Below, piece by piece: positions 17,105-25,368 of a stretch of 64,000 bases of DNA. Under the pieces are notes generated by a model. That model made no database searches, was not told where the DNA came from, and was given only the letters and a program-made list of their open reading frames with translations. The first letter of the stretch is position 1. Each line of letters starts with the position of its first letter. Origin of the DNA: Shewanella sp. SNU WT4 (GTDB lineage Bacteria > Pseudomonadota > Gammaproteobacteria > Enterobacterales > Shewanellaceae). The DNA lies in assembly GCF_006494715.1 (NCBI RefSeq), contig NZ_CP041151.1:1798001-1862000 (forward strand), in the 5' to 3' direction. The position numbers were made by a program, and so were the translations under genes.

Positions 17105-18520
17105 ATGATAAATGTGCGTCACTCATGGTCACGACTGCAGCAGCAAGCGCAGCAAGTGGCACTGCGCGCCGGTGATAGGCATATTCGTTTAGCAGTTACC
17201 GGTTTATCGGGCGCAGGTAAAACCGCCTTTGTGACCGCCTTAGTCAATCAATTGACCTTAGGGACAGACAAGCTCCCGTTATTTGCCGCCGCGCGCGAAC
17301 ATAGGCTGATTGGGGTTAAGCGCGTGATGCAACCGGATTTAAATATTGCGAGCTTTGATTATCAAGGGGCGATAGCGCAATTAACAGGGGAGCCACCTCA
17401 GTGGCCATCATCGACCCGCAGTATTAGCGAGTTAAGATTAGCTTTGCGGTATCAGCCAACGAAAGGGCTACGAGCTAAGCTGGTGGACTCTGCCACTTTA
17501 TATCTAGATATCATTGATTATCCTGGAGAATGGCTACTTGATTTACCTATGCTCAAACTCGACTTTGTGCAGTGGTCTAAAGAGATGCAAACCCAAGCGC
17601 AAAAATTTAGTCATAGTCCACTATTTGCGGACTTTACTCAGGCACTATCAGCACTTGATTTAGCGGCGCCCGCCGATGAGCAAGTGCTCGCTAAACTCAG
17701 TGAGCATTATCAGACGTTATTAGTCGATTTAGTGAATGAACACGGTTTTTATCAAGTGCAGCCCGGGCGGATGTTATTGCCAGGTGAGCTTGCTGGCGCG
17801 CCAATATTAAGCTTTTTTCCGTTATTGACTGTGACAGATGATGAGTGGGCCGCGCTTAACAATAGCGATAAGCATTCTTTTTTCCATGTGTTGCAGCATA
17901 GATACCAGCAATATATCGCTAAGGTAGTAAAGCCTTTTTATCGAGATTACTTTTGCCATTTTGACAGGCAAGTGGTGCTGGTGGACTGTTTAGGCGGCTT
18001 AAATCGCGGTAAATATCAGTTTGAAGATATGACATCCGCGCTCGAGCAAATTCTCGAGAGTTTTCAATTTGGTCAAAATAGCTTATTGAAGCGATTATTT
18101 GCGCCAAAAATCGATAAGTTACTGTTTGCTGCCAGTAAAGTGGATCATATCAGTCGCGATCAACAAGCTAATCTATTGCATTTACTCACCCACCTATTAA
18201 AGAGTGGTCAGCAGCAGGCAAAATTTGATGGTTGTATCGTTGAAACTATGGCCATCAGCGCCATTAAAGCCAGTAAACATGGCATGGTTGATACGGCCGC
18301 AGGCCCATGTGAAGTCGTGCAAGGCAATGCTCTTGATACGGGTTTACCGCTCACTATTTTCCCCGGTGAAGTGCCGACCAGTTTACCTCAGGCTGATTTT
18401 TGGTCGTCTCAAGGCTTTGATTTTCCATCGTTTGCGCCACCATTAGCGCTAAATAAGCGCTTTGAGCATATTCGCATGGATCACTTGTTTGAATTTATTC
18501 TGGGAGACAAGCTGTTATGA
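17105..18520 (+). CDS. ycjX: YcjX family P-loop protein
   Basis: A 471-residue putative GTPase/ATPase of the YcjX (DUF463) family, a conserved companion of the psp operon whose biochemical role is not established. The P-loop is GLSGAGKT near residue 34; IIDYPGEW and VLVDCLGGL resemble downstream nucleotide-site segments, and LLFAASKVDHI resembles a TKxD-type motif with a Ser. The ATG at 17105 follows GGGG and is preferred to a TTG six codons upstream. The stop overlaps the ycjF ATG. Confidence 0.9.
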   Translation: MINVRHSWSRLQQQAQQVALRAGDRHIRLAVTGLSGAGKTAFVTALVNQLTLGTDKLPLFAAAREHRLIGVKRVMQPDLNIASFDYQGAIAQLTGEPPQWPSSTRSISELRLALRYQPTKGLRAKLVDSATLYLDIIDYPGEWLLDLPMLKLDFVQWSKEMQTQAQKFSHSPLFADFTQALSALDLAAPADEQVLAKLSEHYQTLLVDLVNEHGFYQVQPGRMLLPGELAGAPILSFFPLLTVTDDEWAALNNSDKHSFFHVLQHRYQQYIAKVVKPFYRDYFCHFDRQVVLVDCLGGLNRGKYQFEDMTSALEQILESFQFGQNSLLKRLFAPKIDKLLFAASKVDHISRDQQANLLHLLTHLLKSGQQQAKFDGCIVETMAISAIKASKHGMVDTAAGPCEVVQGNALDTGLPLTIFPGEVPTSLPQADFWSSQGFDFPSFAPPLALNKRFEHIRMDHLFEFILGDKLL

Positions 18521-19662
18521 ATACCGGTGCTGATAACTCCCTCAAAGGGCGCCAAGAGTTTACGGCGGTGAATGATGCTGCCACTGAAGCTTCAAAAGAT
18601 AAACATAATTTGCAAAGCCGCACTCAGTTTGCTGCTAATACTTTTGTGGCTATCGATGAGCAAACATCAAATCTTGAACAAGAGAATTTAGATGCCGCCT
18701 TTGCGCCAGCCCAAACTAAGCGTAAACGCTCGCGTTTATTGGTGCTGGTGGTGTTATTATTGTGCGCTGTGGTTGGGGTTGAAACATATTTGAGCCTGCG
18801 CGCGGCCTTAGCGCAATCTGTGTGGCTGTTTGCTTTGTATGGCTCAACCTTAGTGGCGCTGGTAGCATTTGCTGGCCGCGCGCTATGGTCTGAGTTTAAA
18901 AAATTGCGGCGTTTACGCCATACGCTAGCATGGCAAGAGACTGGCGACAGACTGCGCCTTAGCATGCAATCTGGTGAAGCGGCGCCTGTTATTCGGCAAT
19001 TAGCCCAAGGGTTTGGCGATGATAAAGATGCCGAGGGTAAAAAGCGTACGTTAGTGGCCATACAGCAAATGGCATTAAGTCAGTATTATGCTAAAGCGAC
19101 CGCTGATCATAACGACGCTGAGCAAGTGCAATTATTTGAAATCGAAGTCTTATATCCACTTGATAAGCAGGCGCAAAGCATAGTGAGTCGCTACGCCTTA
19201 GAAGCCGCGACCTTGTTAGCGGCAAGTCCATTAGCTGTGATGGATATGGCGATTATTTTGTGGCGCAATCAAAAGCTATTAAATGATATTGCCGCTTGCT
19301 ACGGGATTGAGCTTGGCTATTGGAGCCGGATAAGGCTACTGAAAACCATAGTGCTTAATGTAATTTATGCTGGTACTACTGAAATTATTACCGATTTAGG
19401 CAGTCAGTTATTATCTATGGAAATGACAGGTAAGTTGTCGGCGCGTTTAGCCCAAGGGGTTGGCGGCGGACTATTAACGGCAAGGCTTGGTTATCAAGCC
19501 ATGGCCTTGTGTCGCCCGTTAGCTTTTGCGCCTGAACACAAGCCTAAATTATCAAGAGTCCATAAAGACTTACTTATCGAGCTAAAGCGGATTTTTACCG
19601 ACAAGCAGGACTCAGGCTTAAATGCTGAAACAATCACTCAAGCTGAAAAAGTAAAGCGCTGA
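18517..19662 (+). CDS. ycjF: YcjF family inner-membrane protein (DUF697)
   Basis: A 381-residue membrane protein of the YcjF/DUF697 family, always found with YcjX; function unknown, probably linked to envelope stress because of its place in the psp cluster. The N-terminal 75 residues are polar, followed by two membrane segments (LLVLVVLLLCAVVGVETYL and VWLFALYGSTLVALVAFAG). The C-terminal part has the DUF697 region with an Ala/Gly-rich hydrophobic stretch (LAQGVGGGLLTARLGYQAMALCRPL). It overlaps ycjX by four bases (ATGA). In E. coli tyrR follows; here it does not. Confidence 0.9.
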   Translation: MNTGADNSLKGRQEFTAVNDAATEASKDKHNLQSRTQFAANTFVAIDEQTSNLEQENLDAAFAPAQTKRKRSRLLVLVVLLLCAVVGVETYLSLRAALAQSVWLFALYGSTLVALVAFAGRALWSEFKKLRRLRHTLAWQETGDRLRLSMQSGEAAPVIRQLAQGFGDDKDAEGKKRTLVAIQQMALSQYYAKATADHNDAEQVQLFEIEVLYPLDKQAQSIVSRYALEAATLLAASPLAVMDMAIILWRNQKLLNDIAACYGIELGYWSRIRLLKTIVLNVIYAGTTEIITDLGSQLLSMEMTGKLSARLAQGVGGGLLTARLGYQAMALCRPLAFAPEHKPKLSRVHKDLLIELKRIFTDKQDSGLNAETITQAEKVKR

Positions 19663-19839
19663 AGTCAAATGCAGTCGATATCATCTATATGTGTAATCAA
19701 AAAGTGTCATCAAAGAATGTTATCTATGAGTGCTCTGCTATTTAAGCCATATGCACACTCACTACACAGCTAGGACATCCCAAATGTAACGTATTAGTTA
19801 CGCTGGTTTTTGGGGTTATTTAGGGTTGCTGCTATGCCC

Positions 19840-19875
19840 TGATCATTGGACTCGCTAGAGTGAAGCTAATGATCA
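19840..19875. promoter_or_regulatory. Inverted repeat upstream of the methionine gamma-lyase gene
   Basis: TGATCATT at 19840-19847 and its exact complement AATGATCA at 19868-19875 are separated by 20 bases. The right arm lies 13 bases before the ATG. It could be an operator for a dimeric regulator or an mRNA hairpin that affects translation. Confidence 0.45.
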
Positions 19876-19888
19876 TAGGGGATATATT

Positions 19889-21079
19889 ATGAGACACACT
19901 GCAAAAGAATGGCATCTTGCCACTCTCGCCATTCATGGCCCCAAGCCTAGTCATCAAGCGCGTCCTTTGGTTAAACCTTTAGTTCAAAGTGCCACCTTTG
20001 TGTTTGACAGTGTCGAGCAAGGTGGCCGCTGTTTTAGTGGTGAAGAGTGTGGTGATATTTACACCCGCCTTGGCAATCCATCCATTCGGGAGCTAGAACA
20101 AACCATAGCGGCTTTAGAAGGCGCAGAAGCTGCAGCGGCGACAGCTTCTGGCATGGCGGCAGTGAGTGGCGCTTTGCTGGCTAATTTACAAGCTGGCGAT
20201 CATCTCATCGCCAGCCACGCCATTTACGGTTGCAGTTTCTCGTTAATCACTGAGCAATTACCAAAATTTGGCATACAGGTGAGTTTGGTTGATTTTGCCC
20301 AACTTGATGCCATTACCGCGGCTATCAAGGTCAATACTAAGCTGGTGTTTTACGAGACGCCAGTAAACCCGCATTTAGATGTCTATGATATTGCAGCGGT
20401 ATCAGACATATGTCAACGCCATCAATTAATATCTATTGTTGATAACACCTTTATGACACCGCTGTTGCAGCAGCCCTTAGCCCTTGGCGCTGACATAGTC
20501 ATACATAGCGCCACTAAGTATCTTAATGGTCATGGCGATGTGATAGCAGGAGTCGTGTGTGGCAGTGAGCTATTTATCTCTCATCTTAAAAGCACCATTA
20601 TTAAAGACTTTGGCGGCGTGTTATCGCCGCACGATGCTTGGCTTATTTCTCGGGGGCTTAAAACCTTAGATATCAGGATGGCGCGACATTGCCAAAGCGC
20701 GCAAGTGGTGGCTGAGTTTTTGCAGGCACACAGCTTAGTGAGTAAGGTCTATTACCCTGGGCTGAGCACTCATGCCGGGCATTTATTAATGAGCACGCAA
20801 ATGCAAGGGGCGGGTGGGGTGATAGCCTTTGAATTGAAGGCCGATTTACAGCAAGCCAAAGCCTTTGTTAATCGCTTACAGTTATTTAGCATAGCCGTCA
20901 GTTTAGGCGACGCCGAATCCTTAATTCAGCATCCTGCCTCTATGACTCACTCGCCTTATACGCCAGAGGCTAGAAAACTTGCTGGCATATCCGATAATTT
21001 ACTGCGCATCTCAGTGGGGCTTGAAAATGTGACGGATATTATTGCCGACCTAAAACAAGCCTTGGCCGGCATAGGGTGA
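19889..21079 (+). CDS. megL: Methionine gamma-lyase (PLP enzyme)
   Basis: A 396-residue PLP enzyme of the Cys/Met metabolism family that splits L-methionine to methanethiol, ammonia and 2-oxobutyrate. Lys210 in SATKYLNGHGD is the Schiff-base lysine. Cys115 in the motif YGCSF matches the Cys116 that marks methionine gamma-lyases and separates them from cystathionine gamma-synthases and lyases. The PLP-site Asp is in VDNTFMTP, and AVSLGDAESLIQHPASMTHS is the family C-terminal block. The ATG has a weak upstream AGGGGATAT. It is a single gene, convergent with a DASS transporter. Substrate choice against related gamma-lyases is inferred from motifs. Confidence 0.87.
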   Translation: MRHTAKEWHLATLAIHGPKPSHQARPLVKPLVQSATFVFDSVEQGGRCFSGEECGDIYTRLGNPSIRELEQTIAALEGAEAAAATASGMAAVSGALLANLQAGDHLIASHAIYGCSFSLITEQLPKFGIQVSLVDFAQLDAITAAIKVNTKLVFYETPVNPHLDVYDIAAVSDICQRHQLISIVDNTFMTPLLQQPLALGADIVIHSATKYLNGHGDVIAGVVCGSELFISHLKSTIIKDFGGVLSPHDAWLISRGLKTLDIRMARHCQSAQVVAEFLQAHSLVSKVYYPGLSTHAGHLLMSTQMQGAGGVIAFELKADLQQAKAFVNRLQLFSIAVSLGDAESLIQHPASMTHSPYTPEARKLAGISDNLLRISVGLENVTDIIADLKQALAGIG

Positions 21080-21110
21080 TAGCTGGCGCAGCGCCAGCCA
21101 TTACCTCTTT
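21075..21110. terminator. Hairpin between megL and the convergent DASS gene
   Basis: GCTGGC/GCCAGC forms the core and GGTGAT/ATTACC extends the stem, overlapping the megL stop codon; TCTTTACT follows. It probably serves both converging genes. Confidence 0.6.
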
Positions 21111-21132
21111 ACTATGCACTTATGGCTATGGC

Positions 21133-22509
21133 TTATATGTTCCAAAAGGTATGAGCCACGATATAAAGCACTACTATGCTGATGAGGTTAATTATCATGC
21201 CAGCTTTGACCATTTCAGATTGGCGGACATGACCTGAACCATAAACAATGGCATTGGGAGGTGTTGCTACAGGTAACATAAACGCGCATGACGCGGCTAT
21301 TCCTATGAGCACTGCTAGCATAATCGGCGACACACCCAGTGGTTCGGCGATGGCCGCAAAAATAGGTACTAATAAGGCGGCGCTTGCCGTATTACTGGCA
21401 AATTCAGTCAGCATGATCACAAAGGCAATAACCACTAAAGTGAACAGCGCCATATGGGTGCTACCAAACACATCAGTTACCCAATGGGCTAGAAATACAC
21501 TGGTTCCTGTGGTTTTTAAGATGGCGCTTAGGGTTAGGCCGCCACCAAATAAAATCAGCACGCCCCAATCTGTGGTCTGCTCAATTTTCTTCCAGCTCAC
21601 TAAGCCCAATCCTGCCAGTAACGCTACTGCGCTAAGTGCCACTACGGTATCAAACTGTGAAATACCGCCTAATGCTGAAGCTAGTGGTACGCTAAAGACC
21701 CACGCCAGCACTGTGAGTAAGAAAATTCCTAAAGTAACCTTGCCGCTAAAGCTGAGTTCTTGCTCTTCAGTATTTATTTTACAAACAAAGGCTAAATCAG
21801 GTTTCAAGAAAAAATATAAGGCGATGAGCATGCTTGGCAGCATTAACGCCACTGTGATTAAACCAAACTTGAGCCAATCGGCAAAACTTAATCCCACTTG
21901 AGCGGCGGCAATGGCATTTGGCGGACTGCCAACTAAGGTGCCTATACCGCCAATGTTCGCTGAATAAGCTATGCCTAACAGTAAAAACAAATAGGTACTT
22001 TTATGCTGATTGTAATCCAGCTGTTTTAAGATACCTAAGGCAAGCGGCAGCATCATAGCCGCAGTCGCCGTGTTACTTATCCACATAGACAATAAGGCCG
22101 TCACCGCAAACATTAATAAACAGGCTGAGCTCAGTTTGCCTTTTGACGCTTTAAGTACCTTGTTGGCAATCAGCTTATCAATCCCTTGATAATTGAGTGC
22201 CGCGGCCATGACAAAGCCACCGAAGAATAAATAAATGATGGGATTAGAAAAGTTAGCCATAGCGGTTTTGACGTCAAACACCCCAAGGGCGACAGCGACT
22301 ATGGGAACTAAGATGGCGGTGACACTGAGATGGATAGCTTCGGTTAGCCATAAAATGGCGGTAAATACTAAGATGGCTAACCCAGTGTTGACCTCAGGTT
22401 CATAGGGTAAAAATTCTTTAAGCAAAAACAGCAAGACTATATCAACGCCCACTATGGCTAAATTGGCTGCGACTTGATGGTTGGGTGGTCGACTCTGTGT
22501 TTGCTGCAT
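21133..22509 (-). CDS. DASS family sodium-coupled anion symporter (SLC13 type)
   Basis: A 458-residue membrane carrier of the divalent anion:Na+ symporter family, which imports dicarboxylates such as succinate and malate, or sulfate. About 11-12 hydrophobic segments are visible. The two diagnostic Ser-Asn-Thr motifs are present (SNTATAAMMLPL and SNTASAALLVPI), along with GIGTLVGSPPNAI and MLPVATPPNAIVYGSG. The ATG at 22509 has AAAGGGA upstream and is preferred to a GTG six codons earlier. Neighbouring genes do not reveal the substrate. Confidence 0.87.
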   Translation of the reverse strand: MQQTQSRPPNHQVAANLAIVGVDIVLLFLLKEFLPYEPEVNTGLAILVFTAILWLTEAIHLSVTAILVPIVAVALGVFDVKTAMANFSNPIIYLFFGGFVMAAALNYQGIDKLIANKVLKASKGKLSSACLLMFAVTALLSMWISNTATAAMMLPLALGILKQLDYNQHKSTYLFLLLGIAYSANIGGIGTLVGSPPNAIAAAQVGLSFADWLKFGLITVALMLPSMLIALYFFLKPDLAFVCKINTEEQELSFSGKVTLGIFLLTVLAWVFSVPLASALGGISQFDTVVALSAVALLAGLGLVSWKKIEQTTDWGVLILFGGGLTLSAILKTTGTSVFLAHWVTDVFGSTHMALFTLVVIAFVIMLTEFASNTASAALLVPIFAAIAEPLGVSPIMLAVLIGIAASCAFMLPVATPPNAIVYGSGHVRQSEMVKAGMIINLISIVVLYIVAHTFWNI

Positions 22510-22852
22510 AATTATCCCTTTCTGCACGAGTTTTTAACTCACTGTAGGGGAGAGATACCCTTATACAAATATCTTTATTAATGCTTGCTTTGTTGGTTTT
22601 TTATCACTTTTACTACTTATTTTGGGGTATTTTGGTTGGTTAACGAATTAATGAGGTTGTTTTTCAACAAATACTAGATATATCAATAGTTAGTATCCTT
22701 TCGTGGCTAAAGACTGTAATTAAACCAGATGTCATTTATGTGATCTTGATATGGTTTTTTTATGAGAATTGGTAACTTGCACTTAGCTTTTACTGGTCTA
22801 GGCTTTTATTTGACCAAGGAGTTAGAGGTCATTTACTAATAGGAGAAAGTGA
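22510..22852. other. Intergenic region between DASS gene and ComEA-like gene
   Basis: This AT-rich stretch separates two divergent genes and must hold both promoters. A TGTGATCTTGATA stretch near 22740 has one good CRP half-site but a poor second half. The only clear signal is AGGAG just before the ATG at 22853. Confidence 0.5.
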
Positions 22853-23257
22853 ATGAGAAAAATTTTATCCGTTTTTGGTTTGTCCATGTTGTCATTTTTA
22901 TTTGTACCCTCAACTTTTGCTGCCGATCCGCAGCTTAAGGCGGTGAAGGAAAGCACCAAAGCCATTCCGAGCACAGCAACAGATAAAGTGAGCACTAAAG
23001 CGTTAGAGGCTAAAGCTGAAGCGCGAGGCGCCATGGAGAAGCCAAAATCGAGTGTTGGCCAAGCCATGCGAATTAATATCAATACCGCAAACGTGGAAGA
23101 ATTAAGTATGCTTGATGGGGTTGGCCCGTCTAAAGCACAAGCGATTGTTGATTATCGCAAACAACATGGTAAGTTTTCATCGATTGATGACTTGCTGAAT
23201 GTGAAAGGCATAGGTCCTAAGACGCTGGATAGCAACCGTAATCTGCTGGGTTTGTAA
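22853..23257 (+). CDS. ComEA/YbaV-type helix-hairpin-helix protein
   Basis: A 134-residue exported protein with a signal peptide (MRKILSVFGLSMLSFLFVP, cleavage likely after TFAA), an Ala/Lys/Ser-rich linker to about residue 70, and a C-terminal tandem helix-hairpin-helix domain (ININTANVEELSMLDGVGP, AIVDYRKQHGKFSSIDDLL, NVKGIGPKTLDSNR). The domain binds double-stranded DNA in ComEA of competent bacteria. In non-competent gammaproteobacteria the role of this short form (YbaV) is unknown. AGGAG precedes the ATG and a terminator follows. It lies next to the SRP RNA gene. Confidence 0.9.
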   Translation: MRKILSVFGLSMLSFLFVPSTFAADPQLKAVKESTKAIPSTATDKVSTKALEAKAEARGAMEKPKSSVGQAMRININTANVEELSMLDGVGPSKAQAIVDYRKQHGKFSSIDDLLNVKGIGPKTLDSNRNLLGL

Positions 23258-23295
23258 CCACAAAGGTGGTATTTGTTCAATCAGTGTTCACTTGG

Positions 23296-23322
23296 AGCCA
23301 CTAATAGTGTTAGTGGCTTTTT
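23296..23322 (+). terminator. Terminator of the ComEA-like gene
   Basis: AGCCACTAA pairs perfectly with TTAGTGGCT around TAGTG, followed by TTTTT. Confidence 0.88.
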
Positions 23323-23327
23323 AATGC

Positions 23328-23356
23328 TTGAATATCTTAAGGGGCTAAGGGATAAT
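23328..23356 (+). promoter_or_regulatory. Promoter of the 4.5S RNA gene
   Basis: TTGAAT at 23328-23333, a 17-base spacer and GATAAT at 23351-23356. Initiation near 23363 would leave a leader of about 28 bases before the mature RNA, similar to the leader removed by RNase P in E. coli 4.5S RNA. Confidence 0.65.
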
Positions 23357-23390
23357 GACTTCGTTGTCAGAGAGAAATCCTGATAAATCA

Positions 23391-23501
23391 ATGGTGACCT
23401 AGGGTCCCCCCGCAATGATAACCTGTGAACTCGGCCAGGCCCGGAAGGGAGCAACCGCAGCAGGCGACTCGTGTGCCGGGGTGTGGCTCTAGGGAACCTC
23501 C
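23391..23501 (+). ncRNA. ffs: 4.5S RNA of the bacterial signal recognition particle
   Basis: About 110 bases fold as one long hairpin. The ends pair (GGTGACCTAGGGTC with GGCTCTAGGGAACC, with a few G-U pairs and mismatches). The apical part has the conserved GCCAGGCCCGGAAGGGAGCA, containing the GGAA tetraloop and the asymmetric internal loop that binds Ffh (AGCAGGC on the 3' side). GTGTGCCGGGGTGTGGCT matches the E. coli GTGTGCCGGGATGTAGCT. With Ffh it targets inner-membrane proteins to FtsY and the translocon. The exact ends are estimated from the pairing. Confidence 0.95.
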
Positions 23502-23963
23502 AAATTGTTTTATTCCTTAGCTTACAATCAATTAAACCTTCTTGTTATTCCAATTACTCTCCAGCGTAAATTAATTTATCCCTTTGTTTTATGGTCATTT
23601 AATCGTTTCGTATTAATCCACTCAGTTGTTAATTCAGTATGCTGTTGTTTGGTTTTCTTGGCCTTTCTTACTATTTTCTTTTGCCATTTTTGTAGCAAGG
23701 CTTTTTAGCGCTTGGCATTTGTGCTTAAACGTCATTACTAACGTTATGAACTAGTCTGCGAATGCATACACTAAATTCAGGCAGCATGACTGAGACTAAG
23801 ATTAACTGCGATTAAGGCTATCTATAATTAAAGCTAACTGTGCTTAAGATTATCTGTGGATAGATGATGGTAAAACCGGATGCTAACCAGAGGGTTAGCA
23901 TCCATAGTGCGGGTCAACACTGTACGCCAAAACTATAAGTAAGCAGATTGGTTAGGCTTAGTA
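23502..23963. other. Gene-poor region after the 4.5S RNA gene
   Basis: No convincing gene is seen. A 67-codon frame at 23505-23708 is Cys/Phe/Val-rich, lacks a ribosome-binding site and resembles no family I know. Between about 23790 and 23870 there are loose near-repeats of AAGATTAACTG, AAAGCTAACTG and AAGATTATCTG. The minus-strand terminator of the DUF2057 gene is at 23871-23903. Confidence 0.5.
23871..23903 (-). terminator. Terminator of the DUF2057 gene
   Basis: Read on the minus strand, GGATGCTAACC pairs perfectly with GGTTAGCATCC around a four-base loop and is followed by GGTTTTACC. The T-tract is short but the stem is 11 bp. Confidence 0.7.
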
Positions 23964-24692
23964 TTACAGCTGCTTAATGGCCCAGCCCATAAATTCTTTA
24001 CGAGTATTATCATCTGCTTGTAACCACCAGTATTGCAGCATTTGCTCTGGGTTAGCACCATCGTTAACGGCGGTGGCTGGCGCAGTGACTACACCAGATG
24101 CCGTTTGCGCTGCGCCAGTGGCTATCACAATCGCATCCGCACTATTTGCTTGATTGGTTGTTGTCTGAGTATTGGCTTGAACCATAGCGCTAGTGCCAAC
24201 AGCAGTGGCAGCAGCTGTGCTGGCATCAATTTTGGCAGTTTGACTACCAGTAAATAACCGATTAAAGAAGCTTGGCTCTTCATATTGGGTTAATACATAT
24301 TGGAAACTTACCGGCGAATTATTGTTGCTGTTGATATTGACCTTAGGTGTTTCTGCGTATTTCTTTGGGTCTTTCAGCGCTAAGTCAGAGGCGGGAGCTA
24401 ACTGATATTCAGTGTTATCCTGCACATCTAAGGTGATGATAAAGGGGGATGATTTAACGAAAGTTTGGCTGTCGCTGTACTGATCTTGCACCATATCATG
24501 AAAACGAATCGCGATTTTATGTGTGCCAGGGGTTAAATCTAACTCAGCTTGATGCTTAAACGAAGTGGTTGAAATTTCTTGGCCATCAAGGGCCAAATAT
24601 TCAAAATTAAGCGGGATCTCTAAGCTTGACGCCAATATAGATGCACTGAAAAATAAACTCGCAAAAGCAGTCGTTGGCACTAAATATTTCAT
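23964..24692 (-). CDS. DUF2057 (YccT-like) exported protein
   Basis: A 242-residue periplasmic protein with a signal peptide (MKYLVPTTAFASLFFSASILA). The next 120 residues resemble YccT/DUF2057 (SLEIPLNFEYLALDGQEI, LTPGTHKIAIRFHDMVQD, QLAPASDLALKDPKKYAETP). A low-complexity Ala/Thr/Gln linker (about residues 155-210) follows, and then the family C-terminal block MLQYWWLQADDNTRKEFMGWA. The biochemical function is unknown. It is followed by a terminator and preceded by priC, which ends 9 bases before its start. Confidence 0.85.
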   Translation of the reverse strand: MKYLVPTTAFASLFFSASILASSLEIPLNFEYLALDGQEISTTSFKHQAELDLTPGTHKIAIRFHDMVQDQYSDSQTFVKSSPFIITLDVQDNTEYQLAPASDLALKDPKKYAETPKVNINSNNNSPVSFQYVLTQYEEPSFFNRLFTGSQTAKIDASTAAATAVGTSAMVQANTQTTTNQANSADAIVIATGAAQTASGVVTAPATAVNDGANPEQMLQYWWLQADDNTRKEFMGWAIKQL

Positions 24693-24701
24693 TGAAACTC
24701 C

Positions 24702-25358
24702 TTATCTATTTCTAAAGTTAGGTCGCTCGAGCGCTTGGATCCTATCTTCAATGTAGGTAATTGCCTGCCGACATTTACCTAAACGTTTATGCATTGATAG
24801 GATTTCATTTTGAAACTTGATTTTGTCATTACTATGACAGTTTGCAAGATGCATATCGAGTTCGGCGATTTTTTGTGTAAATTTATCAGCCCACTTCAAA
24901 TGCTTATTCAATTCTTGATATAAATCATGGCTATTTTGCATCACCGCCGATGCAATCCACTCAAAGCCGGTTTGTTCATGCTGAGTTTGTTGGCGCTTAG
25001 CCCATAGGGTTTTACGGGTTCTTTGGGTTTGCTGCGCGGCCTTAACATTGATTTGGGTCGAGGTCAGGGCTTTTTTAACGGCAATAAATTTATCTTGAAT
25101 GCGCTGACAACTTAACGCAATCAATTGTGGGCTTAATTTCATCCGCAATTGTTTTTCAAGCTGTTCAATGGCCGTTCTAATTTGCTTAATGCATGGCGTA
25201 AGGGCGGCGCCATGCTGCACAAATAACTCATTATTAAAACGTTCAGTATCTTGAATTAGCCGACAAGCGGTCGCCGTTAACAACCTGTCATGCTGTAGCA
25301 CTTCTTGTTCCAGTTGTTGCAGCTGTTGGCGTAATTGTAGTAGCGGGTCTAAAGCCAT
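24702..25358 (-). CDS. priC: Primosomal replication protein PriC family
   Basis: A 218-residue, strongly helical and basic protein. It resembles PriC, which helps reload DnaB at stalled replication forks by binding SSB-coated single-stranded DNA. Supporting features are the N-terminal LEQEVLQHDRLLTATACRLI and DTERFNNELFVQ blocks and the expected size. The C-terminal region FEWIASAVMQNSHDLYQELN is followed by a second coiled stretch. The ATG at 25358 is preferred over a TTG that overlaps dinG. It lies directly downstream of a dinG-like helicase gene, forming a replication and repair cluster with polB. Sequence identity to enteric PriC appears low. Confidence 0.75.
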   Translation of the reverse strand: MALDPLLQLRQQLQQLEQEVLQHDRLLTATACRLIQDTERFNNELFVQHGAALTPCIKQIRTAIEQLEKQLRMKLSPQLIALSCQRIQDKFIAVKKALTSTQINVKAAQQTQRTRKTLWAKRQQTQHEQTGFEWIASAVMQNSHDLYQELNKHLKWADKFTQKIAELDMHLANCHSNDKIKFQNEILSMHKRLGKCRQAITYIEDRIQALERPNFRNR

Positions 25359-25368
25359 AATAATAAGC

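Noticed and set aside
21248..21901. Plus-strand 217-codon frame inside the DASS gene
   Set aside because: It is antisense to a membrane protein with clear SNT motifs; its Thr/Ser/Lys-rich sequence is the usual mirror of hydrophobic codons.
22735..22760. CRP site upstream of the ComEA-like gene
   Set aside because: The left half TGTGA is good but the right half (TATGG) does not match TCACA, so the evidence is too weak.
23505..23708. 67-codon frame after the 4.5S RNA gene
   Set aside because: Low complexity (Phe, Val, Leu, Cys), no ribosome-binding site and it starts just at the 3' end of the RNA gene.
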